6,422 nucleotides of DNA from an uncultured Eubacteriales bacterium (GCA_934462885.1 CAKSJC010000097.1:1-6422), one strand, 5' to 3'. Numbered from the stretch's first letter, positions 1 through 6,422 are shown. Numbers and translations: made by a program. The notes: a model not told the origin generated them from the letters alone.

Positions 1-711
1 GCGCAGTATATAATGCAGTCCGCTTGAATAGTACTCGGTCAATATCTCATTTGCGTATGTTTCACTTACTGTGGTTACCATATCTGCACAAACGATCGCT
101 CCTTTAAGAAGATTGATGTTTCCGTTATATTCTACTATATTTCGATCCCATTCGGGAAGTTCAAAGACATCTCCGAGGATACTAAAATCAAATACGCCTT
201 GATAGTCGATATTATGGATAGTAAATATAGCTGAAATGTTGCGATATTCTTCGATATGCGCGTATTTTCGTTTTAGGTAGATAACTGAAAGTGCGCTTTG
301 CCAGTCGTTTGCATGAAGTAAATCCGGATAGAAGTTGACAGTTGACATAAGTTCAAGAACACACTTTGAGAAAAATGCAAATCTCTCGCCGTCATCATAA
401 TTTCCGTAAAGCATTTTCCTGTCGAAATAATATCTGTTATCTATAAAATAGAACGTTATGCCATCCGATACGGTTTTAAATATTCCACAGTATTGATTTC
501 GCCAAGAGAGTCTGACCGTCGTTTCACAAACCAATTCAAGTTGATCCCCGAATTTTTCCCTAGTTGAGGCATAATAAGGTATAACGACTCTTATATCGGC
601 GTCATCTCCAAGCTCCTTTTTGACGGCTTTAGGCAGAGAGCCTATAACGTCTGCAAGTCCTCCGGTTGAAGCATACGGAAGAGCTTCGGAAGCTACGTAC
701 ATTATTTTCAT
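1..711 (-). CDS. glgA: Glycogen synthase (ADP-glucose type), N-terminal 237 residues, truncated by window edge
   Basis: Transfers glucose from ADP-glucose to the non-reducing end of an alpha-1,4-glucan in the cytoplasm (GT5 family, GT-B fold). The start is ATG at 711-709, preceded by a strong AGGAGGG (724-718) with a 6-nt spacer. The frame stays open to base 1, so only the N-terminal Rossmann domain is present, about half of the usual ~480 residues. Visible family landmarks are VASEALPYASTGGLADVIG (6-24), FYFIDNRYYFDR (87-98), HANDWQSAL (133-141), TIHNIDYQG (164-172), and NLLKGAIVCADMVTTVSETYA (200-220, NLLKGA then ADMVTTVS). It is the last visible gene of the glg operon, 37 nt after glgD. 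Odd point: the ADP-glucose-binding lysine of the KTGGL motif (Lys15 in E. coli GlgA) is Ser15 here (codon at 669-667). The rest of the motif is intact, so I still call it a glycogen synthase. The C-terminal half, with the second nucleotide-binding motif, lies outside the window. Confidence 0.95.
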   Translation of the reverse strand, partial: MKIMYVASEALPYASTGGLADVIGSLPKAVKKELGDDADIRVVIPYYASTREKFGDQLELVCETTVRLSWRNQYCGIFKTVSDGITFYFIDNRYYFDRKMLYGNYDDGERFAFFSKCVLELMSTVNFYPDLLHANDWQSALSVIYLKRKYAHIEEYRNISAIFTIHNIDYQGVFDFSILGDVFELPEWDRNIVEYNGNINLLKGAIVCADMVTTVSETYANEILTEYYSSGLHYILR

Positions 712-748
712 TTTTAACCCTCCTGTCAGGATAAAGGTAAATCCGACT

Positions 749-1882
749 TTATATCATTCTTCCTTTTGAAACGTAGAACGGCTGTATCTCGGCTCCGCAA
801 AGCATAATACCGTCTCTTATGACCGCATTCTTATCGGTAATAACGCAATTTAAGAACGCTCCCTCTCCGATAACGGTATCCTGCATGATGATACTGTTTT
901 TTACGGTAGTATTTCTTCCGACCTTCACTCCTCTGAAAAGTATGGAGTTTTCAACAGTTCCCTCTACGTAGCAGCCGTCAGCTACCATGGAATTCTTAAC
1001 TGCTGAAGTCGAACTGTAATATGCCGGATTGGAGTTTCTGACTTTTGTATATACAGGTCTGTTCTTTACGTTAAAGATAGAATCTTTGGCATCACGATTT
1101 TTCAGAAGCTCCATGCTATGTGCATAATAATCTCCAAAAGACGAAATGCAGGCAAAATAACCGTCATATTTATATACACGGTAGTTCATTCTGCCTATAT
1201 TTTTCGATATTATATCACGCGTCAGGCTCACATAATTATGAGCGATAGCGTCAAGGACTATTTTTCTCAAATATGAGGTGTTCATTACTACGATATTAAG
1301 ACTTATATCGGCGTTTCCCTCAAAATCTGACGGATAAGCAAGAATATCTGTTAGCCGTCCTTCTGAATCCGAATGATATATAGTACTGTTTTTTGCTTTT
1401 TCTTTTGTTAAGTTGACATTTTTTACAGCCACCGTCATATCTGCTCCGGTCTTTTTATGATATTCAATCATATCGTTGAAATCGACGTTGCATATAACAT
1501 CACAGTCTGACATTATTACGTAATCTTCCGTTATACGGCTTATAGAATAATTTACGCTTTTCAGAGCCTCAAGACGGGTTTTATAAAGTGAATTAACGTT
1601 ATTTGCATATGCAGTAATATAAGGCGGAAGGATTTTTATACCCCCAGAGCGCCTTGCAAGATCCCAGTCTTTTCCTGAGCCTATATGATCCATCAAAGAC
1701 TGATAATTGTAATGTGTGATCACGCTTATATTATATATATTTGAGTTTACCATATTTGAGAGAGTAAAATCAATGAATCTGTAGCGGCATGCAAACGGAA
1801 CAGAAGCTACCGTTCTGAAACGTGTAAGCTCCTCTAAGTTATTATCGTGTATATTTGAGAAAATAATTCCATATGCTGACAT
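749..1882 (-). CDS. glgD: GlgD, non-catalytic/regulatory paralogue of glucose-1-phosphate adenylyltransferase
   Basis: A 377-residue protein with the ADP-glucose pyrophosphorylase layout: a nucleotidyltransferase-like domain (about 1-270) and a C-terminal left-handed beta-helix of hexapeptide repeats (about 290-365, for example VENSILFRGVKVGR and IIMQDTVIGEG). It keeps scaffold motifs of the family, such as RYRFIDFTLSNMVNSNIY (33-50). The catalytic motifs are gone. Where GlgC has GGQGSRL it reads SNIHDNNL. The SGDH motif is SDCD (125-128). The FEEKP lysine motif has no counterpart and reads LAYPSD (181-186). In Firmicutes such as Geobacillus stearothermophilus, GlgD associates with GlgC and alters its activity; that role here is by homology. 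ATG start at 1882, with GGAG at 1894-1891 and an 8-nt spacer. It follows glgC after an unusually long 133-nt gap and precedes glgA by 37 nt. It probably arose by an old tandem duplication of glgC. Confidence 0.93.
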   Translation of the reverse strand: MSAYGIIFSNIHDNNLEELTRFRTVASVPFACRYRFIDFTLSNMVNSNIYNISVITHYNYQSLMDHIGSGKDWDLARRSGGIKILPPYITAYANNVNSLYKTRLEALKSVNYSISRITEDYVIMSDCDVICNVDFNDMIEYHKKTGADMTVAVKNVNLTKEKAKNSTIYHSDSEGRLTDILAYPSDFEGNADISLNIVVMNTSYLRKIVLDAIAHNYVSLTRDIISKNIGRMNYRVYKYDGYFACISSFGDYYAHSMELLKNRDAKDSIFNVKNRPVYTKVRNSNPAYYSSTSAVKNSMVADGCYVEGTVENSILFRGVKVGRNTTVKNSIIMQDTVIGEGAFLNCVITDKNAVIRDGIMLCGAEIQPFYVSKGRMI

Positions 1883-2015
1883 TTTTTATTCTCCGTTAGC
1901 GGCAATACGCCGACCGTTTTTTGAAAAACACCGTATGTTCTTATAAAGCAAACACTGTGTTCTTCACGCGCAAATGACGTACTTTATTTCAAGTTGTATT
2001 TCGTCAAGCACGTTT
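1883..2015 (-). promoter_or_regulatory. glgC-glgD intergenic region with paired palindrome-like boxes and small hairpin near the glgD RBS
   Basis: This 133-nt gap is much longer than the two other gaps inside the operon (37 nt each). Read on the plus strand it holds AACACTGTGTTCTT (1951-1964), whose first 11 bases are an odd palindrome. It also holds the similar AACACCGTATGTTCTT (1927-1942), starting 24 nt away. A short inverted repeat CGGC-5 nt-GCCG (1900-1912) sits just upstream of the glgD Shine-Dalgarno sequence. I see no convincing sigma-A promoter. The second box followed by a U run on the minus-strand RNA is only weakly terminator-like (4-5 bp stem). A role in operator binding, mRNA processing or subunit-ratio control is inference. 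Confidence 0.35.
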
Positions 2016-3221
2016 TTATTTTGACTGTTTTGCGATCCATTCGTCATTCACCATTTCACCGCCCGCTATATCGGTCCCGTGAGGAAGTACAAGATCCGAA
2101 CCTATAACAGTGATCTTTTCTCCGGGAGATTTAGTTCTTCCGATTATACATCCCGCGCCTATTTTTGTATCGCTGTCAATTATCGAATAGTTTATCGTTG
2201 TTCCCTCGCCTATCGTCACGTCTTGCATTATAACAGAATCTTTAATATATGCTCCGCGCGCAACTTTTACGCCGCTTGAAAGAACAGAATTTTCAACTAT
2301 TCCTTCTATCTCGCATCCCTCCGTAATAAGAGAGTTTGAAACTCTTGCATAGTCTCCGATAAAATGCGGCGGCTCCGATTCGTTCCTCGAATATATAAGC
2401 CACTGTCGGTCCCGCAAATCAAATTTCGGCTGTTCTCCTATAAGATCCATATTGGCTTCCCAAAGAGATTGTATAGTTCCAACATCTTTCCAATATCCAA
2501 CAAAAGGATACGCATACATTTTTCGTCCGTCGGAAAGCATTTTAGGAATAATATTCTTTCCGAAATCTTTTGAAGAGTTTGAATCCGCCTCATCTTCTAT
2601 AAGATATTTTTCAAGAAGAGATTTATTAAAAATGTAAATACCCATTGAAGCTTTTGTACTCTTCGGATGCTTCGGCTTTTCTTCGAACTCGACAATGCGC
2701 ATATTTTCATCTGTATTCATGATGCCGAATCGGCTTGCTTCTTCGAGAGGAACTTCAAGAACTGCAATAGTACAGTCTGCTCCCGTATTCTTATGTGCTG
2801 CAAGCATTTTGGAATAATCCATTTTATATATGTGGTCTCCGGAGAGAATAAGGACATAGTCAGGATCATACCTATTTATATAGCTGAGATTCTGATATAT
2901 GGCATTGGCTGTTCCTTTATACCAGTCGGCTCCGCTTTTTCCCTGATACGGAGGAAGAACCCTGACTCCGCTCTGTCCGCGGTCGAGATCCCATGGTTCG
3001 CCGTTACCTATATATTCATTAAGTACGAGCGGCTGATATTGAGTCAGTACTCCTACCGTATAGATACCGGAATTGACGCAGTTTGACATCGGAAAATCTA
3101 TAATTCTGTATTTTCCGCCGAATCTTACCGCCGGCTTTGCAGTTTTTTCTGTAAGAGTATAAAGTCTGCTTCCCTGCCCTCCGGCTAACAACATTGCAAT
3201 GCACTCTTGTTTTTTGTACAT
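2016..3221 (-). CDS. glgC: Glucose-1-phosphate adenylyltransferase (ADP-glucose pyrophosphorylase), catalytic subunit
   Basis: Catalyses ATP + glucose-1-phosphate to ADP-glucose + diphosphate, the committed step of bacterial glycogen synthesis. The 401 residues comprise an intact nucleotidyltransferase domain (about 5-265) and a left-handed beta-helix of hexapeptide repeats (about 285-385). Active-site motifs are all present: GGQGSRL (14-20), [13 protein letters not shown] (99-111), [11 protein letters not shown] (126-136, with Asp129 matching the catalytic Asp142 of the E. coli enzyme), FEEKP (179-183, Lys182 matching the glucose-1-phosphate-binding Lys195), and YWKDVGTI (243-250). Length is close to that of Firmicute GlgC and a little shorter than the E. 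coli enzyme. ATG start at 3221, with GGAGGT at 3231-3226 and a 4-nt spacer. It lies 37 nt after glgB and is followed by its inactive paralogue glgD, its likely partner. Allosteric behaviour cannot be read from the sequence; Firmicute GlgC or GlgCD enzymes are usually only weakly regulated by metabolites. Confidence 0.97.
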   Translation of the reverse strand: MYKKQECIAMLLAGGQGSRLYTLTEKTAKPAVRFGGKYRIIDFPMSNCVNSGIYTVGVLTQYQPLVLNEYIGNGEPWDLDRGQSGVRVLPPYQGKSGADWYKGTANAIYQNLSYINRYDPDYVLILSGDHIYKMDYSKMLAAHKNTGADCTIAVLEVPLEEASRFGIMNTDENMRIVEFEEKPKHPKSTKASMGIYIFNKSLLEKYLIEDEADSNSSKDFGKNIIPKMLSDGRKMYAYPFVGYWKDVGTIQSLWEANMDLIGEQPKFDLRDRQWLIYSRNESEPPHFIGDYARVSNSLITEGCEIEGIVENSVLSSGVKVARGAYIKDSVIMQDVTIGEGTTINYSIIDSDTKIGAGCIIGRTKSPGEKITVIGSDLVLPHGTDIAGGEMVNDEWIAKQSK

Positions 3222-3258
3222 GCTGACCTCCGTTTTTGATTTATATTTATAGTGGGAG

Positions 3259-5238
3259 TTAATTGTTTGGATGTTTCTTTAGTATTATTCCTCCATAACC
3301 GGGAAGTGTAACGGTAAAGATATTCCTTTTTATGCCGTTTTTATCCGTGACCATGCGGCTTCGCGCAACGGACTCGTTAAGTCTGTTCTTTCCGCCGTAT
3401 TCATATTTGTCGGTTGACAAAACTTCTTCGTATCGTCCTGATTTAGTGGCTGCAATTTCAAAATTTTCCCTTGTAACCGGAGAAAAGTTGAGCGCAATAA
3501 TAAGCTCGCTTCCGTGTTTATCACGGCGTTTATACGAAATGATATTCAGATCCGAGAGATTGGGTTCTATCCATTCAAATCCGTCCCATGAATCGTCTAT
3601 CTCCCACAATTCAGGATTTTCAATATAAAAGTGATTAATTGCCGAAACAAATCTCTGCATTTCGATGTGTCTTGGATATTCAATCATAAACCATTCAAGC
3701 TGATTTTCAAAATCCCATTCTCTGAACTGTGCAAATTCAGTACCCATAAACATGAGTTTTTTACCGGGAAGAGTCATCATATACATGATAAACGTTCTCA
3801 TATCGGCAAATTTGTCGTCATATTCTCCGAACATTTTATCAACAAGAGACTTCTTGCCGTGAACGACTTCATCATGAGATATAGGTAAAATATAATTTTC
3901 ACTGAAAGCGTACATCATCGGGAAAGTAAGCTTATTATGCTTGTATTTTCTGAATATCGGGTTAGTCGCAACGTAATCGAACATATCGTTTGCCCAACCC
4001 ATATTCCATTTGAAATTAAATCCAAGTCCTCCGTCTCTTACGGGCTTTGTAACGAGAGGCCATGCGGTTGACTCTTCAGCGATCATAAGAACATCCGGAA
4101 ATTCGGCAAAAACCGCTGAGTTCAGCTTTTTGAAGAATGATATTGCTTCCAGATTATGATTATTGCCATGTACATTCGGAACCCATTCACCCGGCTCTTT
4201 ATCGTAATCAAGATACAGCATTGATGCGACCGCGTCAACTCTTAAACCGTCCGCGTGGTATTCTCTGAACCAAAATAAAGCGTTCGATATGAGGAAAGAC
4301 TGGACTTCCGGACGTCCAACGTCGAAGCAGCGCGTTCCCCATCCTCTGTTCTCCATTCTGTCATTTCCTTGATATTCGTAAAGCGGCTGACCGTCAAATT
4401 CAAAAAGTCCGTGATCGTCTTTTGGAAAATGAGCCGGAACCCAGTCTAAAATAACTCCTATCCCTTTTTCATGAAATTTTTCTATTAAATATTTGAAATC
4501 ATCAGGCGTTCCGTACCTTGACGTGGGCGCATAATATCCGCATATCTGATATCCCCACGACCCATCATACGGGTGCTCCATCACCGGAAGAAGCTCAATA
4601 TGCGTATATCCCATTTCTACAACATATTCGGAAAGTTTGTCTGCTATTTCCCTGTAATTCAGGTAATGTTCTCCGTCGACATTTGATTTACCGTCGCGAG
4701 TTTTCCATGAGCCGAGATGAACTTCATATATATTCATCGGAGCGCTGTAAAAATGCGTTACTTTAGGCTTAAAGCCTCTCTGCTTTGGACAAAGTACCGA
4801 ATTTCTTTTTTTGAGCCATTCGGAGTCTTTCCATGTGTGTCCGGAAATGTCAAATACAATAGACGCCGTTTTTGTTAACGTCTCCGAGTAAAATGCATAC
4901 GGATCGGATTTCATATGAGTGACGCCGTTTTTACCTGTAACGGCATATTTATAATATTTATGCTCAAGCGATTCATCGGAAATAACGACAAGTTCCCATA
5001 CCGATGTATCGTTACCTCTGTACATCATTTCGCCGCTCTGCCAGTTTGTAAAGTCTGAGCAAAGCGAGACGTTCAGCGCATTAGGAGCCCAAACTCTAAA
5101 CGTATATTTATATTTTTCGTCTGCCTTATCAAGATGACATCCAAGGTAATCATATGCAGTATAGTTAGTCCCGCTATGGAAAAGATATGCCGGAACGGAA
5201 ACGTCGTATAATGTATCGCTCTTTTCAAAAGAAATCAT
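3259..5238 (-). CDS. glgB: 1,4-alpha-glucan branching enzyme (GH13, CBM48)
   Basis: Cuts an alpha-1,4-glucan chain and re-attaches the piece through an alpha-1,6 bond, giving branched glycogen. The 659 residues run as a short N-terminal stretch, a CBM48 beta-sandwich (about 28-120, with [19 protein letters not shown]), the GH13 (beta/alpha)8 barrel (about 165-530), and a C-terminal all-beta domain (about 560-656). All four conserved GH13 regions are present: DWVPAHF (265-271), GLRVDAVAS (331-339, nucleophile Asp335), MIAEEST (385-391, acid/base Glu388) and [14 protein letters not shown] (451-464, His455 and Asp456). It is shorter than E. coli GlgB (728 residues) because it lacks the additional N-terminal N1 module, a common branching-enzyme form. 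ATG start at 5238, with AAAGGA at 5255-5250 and an 11-nt spacer, so the ribosome site is less ideal than in the downstream genes. It is the first gene of the glg operon, and the near-consensus promoter lies about 20 nt upstream of its start. Confidence 0.97.
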   Translation of the reverse strand: MISFEKSDTLYDVSVPAYLFHSGTNYTAYDYLGCHLDKADEKYKYTFRVWAPNALNVSLCSDFTNWQSGEMMYRGNDTSVWELVVISDESLEHKYYKYAVTGKNGVTHMKSDPYAFYSETLTKTASIVFDISGHTWKDSEWLKKRNSVLCPKQRGFKPKVTHFYSAPMNIYEVHLGSWKTRDGKSNVDGEHYLNYREIADKLSEYVVEMGYTHIELLPVMEHPYDGSWGYQICGYYAPTSRYGTPDDFKYLIEKFHEKGIGVILDWVPAHFPKDDHGLFEFDGQPLYEYQGNDRMENRGWGTRCFDVGRPEVQSFLISNALFWFREYHADGLRVDAVASMLYLDYDKEPGEWVPNVHGNNHNLEAISFFKKLNSAVFAEFPDVLMIAEESTAWPLVTKPVRDGGLGFNFKWNMGWANDMFDYVATNPIFRKYKHNKLTFPMMYAFSENYILPISHDEVVHGKKSLVDKMFGEYDDKFADMRTFIMYMMTLPGKKLMFMGTEFAQFREWDFENQLEWFMIEYPRHIEMQRFVSAINHFYIENPELWEIDDSWDGFEWIEPNLSDLNIISYKRRDKHGSELIIALNFSPVTRENFEIAATKSGRYEEVLSTDKYEYGGKNRLNESVARSRMVTDKNGIKRNIFTVTLPGYGGIILKKHPNN

Positions 5239-5265
5239 ATTTTACCCCATCCTTTCTGCAACTTA

Positions 5266-5294
5266 ATTATACAGCAGACTTCCATATTTTTCAA
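5266..5294 (-). promoter_or_regulatory. P1, near-consensus sigma-A promoter of the glgBCDA operon
   Basis: The minus strand reads TTGAAA (-35, 5294-5289), a 17-nt spacer, then a perfect TATAAT (-10, 5271-5266). This matches 11 of 12 consensus bases at optimal spacing. The predicted transcript start is near 5259, giving a leader of only about 20 nt. That leaves room for the glgB Shine-Dalgarno sequence and little else, so a leader riboswitch or attenuator from this start is unlikely. It is the best supported promoter in the window. Confidence 0.82.
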
Positions 5295-5322
5295 GAGACT
5301 TTTGATATGTTTATAAAATCTC

Positions 5323-5351
5323 ACTATTCAGTATCCCCGTTTTTATGTCAA
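5323..5351 (-). promoter_or_regulatory. P2, possible second upstream promoter for the glg operon
   Basis: The minus strand reads a perfect TTGACA (5351-5346), a 17-nt spacer and AATAGT (5328-5323), a 4/6 match to the -10 consensus. The predicted start is near 5316, about 57 nt upstream of the P1 start, so the leader would run through P1. The region is AT-rich, which raises the chance of a fortuitous match. Confidence 0.4.
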
Positions 5352-5461
5352 TTTAACAATATAACCTACGTTTTCTGTAAGTTTAAATCATTTTTTATTT
5401 TACTCCCAATATCGTTTTTTCTTCAAAATACATAGAAATATATCAAAAGTATATGCAAAAC

Positions 5462-5494
5462 AAAAAACTTTACAACACATAATGTATTGCAAAG
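5462..5494 (-). terminator. Intrinsic terminator after the DNA glycosylase gene
   Basis: On the minus-strand RNA the arms CUUUGCAAUACA (5494-5483) and UGUGUUGUAAAG (5479-5468) can form a 12-bp stem, including two G-U pairs, closed by a 3-nt loop. Six U residues (5467-5462) follow directly. An A run precedes the stem and includes the bases just after the TAA stop codon, so the structure could also terminate transcription arriving on the plus strand. It separates the glycosylase gene from the glg promoters. The stem has few G-C pairs, so efficiency may be moderate. Confidence 0.8.
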
Positions 5495-5500
5495 TTTTTT

Positions 5501-6118
5501 TTATATACCGTAGGCCGTAAATCTCCATGGATAAAAAGCAGCTTCCTCTGCATAATCTATACCTATCCTTGAAGAAGCAGCCACGCTTTTCGGGGTATAT
5601 CCGTCGTCTCTTACAAAAAGTTCGTTTCCGGTCATATCGATAGCATTGTGAATTCTTGTGTCTATATCCATTGCAATGCAGAGCTTACCCGGACCGTTTG
5701 TAAGTGCGCAAAGTTCTTTTTCTTTTAATTCACATACAGAATCCGGCAATCTGCTCCGGCGGCTTTTTTCTTTAATCTTCTCGTACATAAAAGAGATATC
5801 ACCAACAGGCTTTATAGCGCGTATCAATACTGCCTCAGGGATCCCTTCTTTATTTGCGGTAATGTTCATGCATGAATACATCCCATATATCAAATATACA
5901 TAAGAGTACCCGCCTTGGAAATACATGGTTTCGGTTCTCTTTGTTCTTTTTCCTCCATATGCGTGAGATGCTTTATCCAAAACTCCCATATACGCCTCTG
6001 TTTCGGTTACCACACCGCAAAGTTCTCTTTCTCCGATTTTGTGTACAAGGGTTTTACCAAGGAGTTTTTCAGCAAGTGTAATCCCATCGGTAAGATAAAA
6101 ATCTCGTTCCGAATTCAA
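5501..6118 (-). CDS. DNA-3-methyladenine glycosylase, AAG/Mpg family, TTG start
   Basis: Removes alkylated or deaminated purines (3-methyladenine, hypoxanthine and similar bases) from DNA as the first step of base excision repair in the cytoplasm. The 205 residues fit the usual bacterial length of about 190-210 and form a single domain. By alignment from memory with human AAG, the key residues are present. TETEAY (38-43) supplies the catalytic Glu41 (human Glu125) and Tyr43 (Tyr127). SHAYGG (51-56) supplies His52 (His136). YLIYGMYSCMN (75-85) supplies Tyr78 and Tyr81 (Tyr159 and the base-displacing Tyr162). Further family signatures are PEAVLIRAIKP (94-104), LTNGPGKLCIAM (139-150), SRIGIDYA (183-190) and PWRF (197-200). 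The start codon is TTG (6118-6116), chosen because GAGGAGG lies 8 nt upstream and homology begins within the first residues; no in-frame ATG fits better. It is a single-gene unit with its own terminator, and I infer no functional link to glycogen. Confidence 0.94.
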   Translation of the reverse strand: MNSERDFYLTDGITLAEKLLGKTLVHKIGERELCGVVTETEAYMGVLDKASHAYGGKRTKRTETMYFQGGYSYVYLIYGMYSCMNITANKEGIPEAVLIRAIKPVGDISFMYEKIKEKSRRSRLPDSVCELKEKELCALTNGPGKLCIAMDIDTRIHNAIDMTGNELFVRDDGYTPKSVAASSRIGIDYAEEAAFYPWRFTAYGI

Positions 6119-6126
6119 TGACGATT

Positions 6127-6133
6127 CCTCCTC
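6127..6133 (-). promoter_or_regulatory. Ribosome binding site that fixes the TTG start of the glycosylase gene
   Basis: GAGGAGG on the minus strand is a near-perfect Shine-Dalgarno sequence. Its 8-nt spacing to the TTG at 6118-6116 is ideal. The next in-frame ATG codons lie well inside the conserved domain, so this site decides the start. Confidence 0.8.
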
Positions 6134-6171
6134 AAATTTTTTAATTTAACATTGAAATTACCATTTGTAAG

Positions 6172-6200
6172 ATTACACCGCATCTTCGAACTATAAGCAA
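6172..6200 (-). promoter_or_regulatory. Weak candidate promoter for the glycosylase gene
   Basis: The minus strand reads TTGCTT (6200-6195), a 17-nt spacer and TGTAAT (6177-6172). The -10 matches 5 of 6 bases and the -35 about 3 of 6. It would start transcription near 6165 with a leader of about 46 nt. No better sigma-A pair was found between the hairpin and the gene, but the region is AT-rich and the match may be fortuitous. Confidence 0.3.
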
Positions 6201-6256
6201 CTCCGTTTATCATCAGAAATCATTTTATTAATTTACAAACCTTAAAAATTACCAAT

Positions 6257-6316
6257 CCGGCAAGTGGGGCTGCATTCTTAACTTGTAAATTGCAAATCAG
6301 CCCCACTTAACGTCGG
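6257..6316. repeat. Strong inverted repeat (11-bp perfect arms, extendable by 5 bp)
   Basis: The arms AAGTGGGGCTG (6262-6272) and CAGCCCCACTT (6298-6308) are perfectly complementary around a 25-nt AT-rich loop. After a 3-nt bulge (6309-6311) the pairing resumes with CCGGC (6257-6261) against GTCGG (6312-6316), which includes one G-T pair. The arms are much richer in G and C than the surrounding DNA. No T run follows on either strand, so it is not a standard intrinsic terminator. It could be the end of an insertion element, a dispersed intergenic repeat, or the 3' structure of a neighbouring transcript. Confidence 0.7.
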
Positions 6317-6422
6317 CTGCCCTGTATATTTTCCTGCTGAGAATTTCACAAGTGATATGAGTGATGCGGGTGCTTTACACATCGGTTCATGTTGCCGCTA
6401 TTCAGTCAAAGCAGTATGGCGT

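Larger units (their letters stand above)
6119..6422. other. Gene-free right end of the window
   Basis: About 300 bases without a confident gene. From left to right it holds the glycosylase ribosome site (6127-6133), a weak promoter candidate (6172-6200), an AT-rich stretch, the strong inverted repeat (6257-6316), and a stretch of more balanced composition (6317-6422). On the plus strand one frame is open from 6282 to the window edge, with an ATG at 6357 but no ribosome site. On the minus strand all three frames meet a stop within about the first 21 bases from the right edge. At most a few C-terminal codons of a minus-strand gene could therefore be present. Confidence 0.6.

Noticed and set aside
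1911..2010. Internal promoter for glgD-glgA in the glgC-glgD gap
   Set aside because: TTGACG and TTATAA/TATAAG are visible on the minus strand, but none pair at 16-18 nt spacing with a reasonable partner hexamer.
2667..3086. 139-codon open frame on the plus strand
   Set aside because: It is fully antisense to the strongly supported glgC, has no ribosome site and no recognisable motif. It is a shadow of the glgC reading frame.
3332..3888. Two plus-strand open frames (98 and 85 codons) opposite glgB
   Set aside because: Both are antisense to conserved glgB sequence with no initiation signals or family similarity.
5239..5259. Leader riboswitch or attenuator before glgB
   Set aside because: The P1 leader is only about 20 nt and mostly ribosome binding site. 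No structured element or terminator/antiterminator pair is seen further upstream within the P2 leader.
5187..5435. 82-codon plus-strand open frame crossing the glgB start and upstream region
   Set aside because: It covers the glg promoters on the opposite strand, has a composition typical of AT-rich non-coding DNA, and shows no ribosome site or domain.
5872..6121. Plus-strand open frames opposite the glycosylase gene
   Set aside because: They mirror the conserved glycosylase frame and have no support of their own.
6402..6422. C-terminal tail of a minus-strand gene entering from the right (TGA at 6404-6402)
   Set aside because: Only six codons precede the stop, which is too little to distinguish a real gene end from chance.
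1..6422. A new defence, mobile or otherwise undescribed gene system
   Set aside because: The genes are a canonical glgBCDA operon and a housekeeping DNA glycosylase. No CRISPR repeats, transposase, integrase, tRNA or rRNA sequence was recognised.

Overview
The window reads as a chromosomal piece of an AT-rich Firmicute of the class Clostridia, most likely a gut-type member of the Oscillospiraceae/Lachnospiraceae sort. The basis is the gene order glgB-glgC-glgD-glgA, the separate GlgC and GlgD subunits typical of Firmicutes, strong AGGAGG-type ribosome binding sites and sigma-A-like promoters. The genus is not determined. Every supported gene lies on the minus strand, so transcription runs from high to low coordinates.

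Right end (6119-6422): about 300 bases with no confident gene. It holds a strong inverted repeat (6257-6316), a frame open to the window edge that I do not accept as a gene, and the upstream region of the next gene. Next (5501-6118) is a DNA-3-methyladenine glycosylase of the AAG/Mpg family. It starts at TTG and is followed at once by an intrinsic terminator (5462-5494). This gene is transcriptionally separate from what follows.

Centre and left: 5239-5461 carries two candidate promoters, one close to consensus, for a glycogen biosynthesis operon. The operon is glgB (branching enzyme, 3259-5238), glgC (ADP-glucose pyrophosphorylase catalytic subunit, 2016-3221), glgD (degenerate paralogue, presumed regulatory subunit, 749-1882) and glgA (glycogen synthase, 1-711, cut by the left edge after 237 codons). 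Gaps are 37, 133 and 37 nt, and no intrinsic terminator is evident between them. GlgC, probably with GlgD, makes ADP-glucose from glucose-1-phosphate and ATP. GlgA polymerises it into alpha-1,4-glucan and GlgB adds the alpha-1,6 branches.

I found no novel system. The points most worth a second look are a Lys-to-Ser change at the ADP-glucose-binding KTGGL motif of GlgA, the long glgC-glgD gap with two similar palindrome-like boxes, and the strong hairpin plus unexplained DNA at the right edge.
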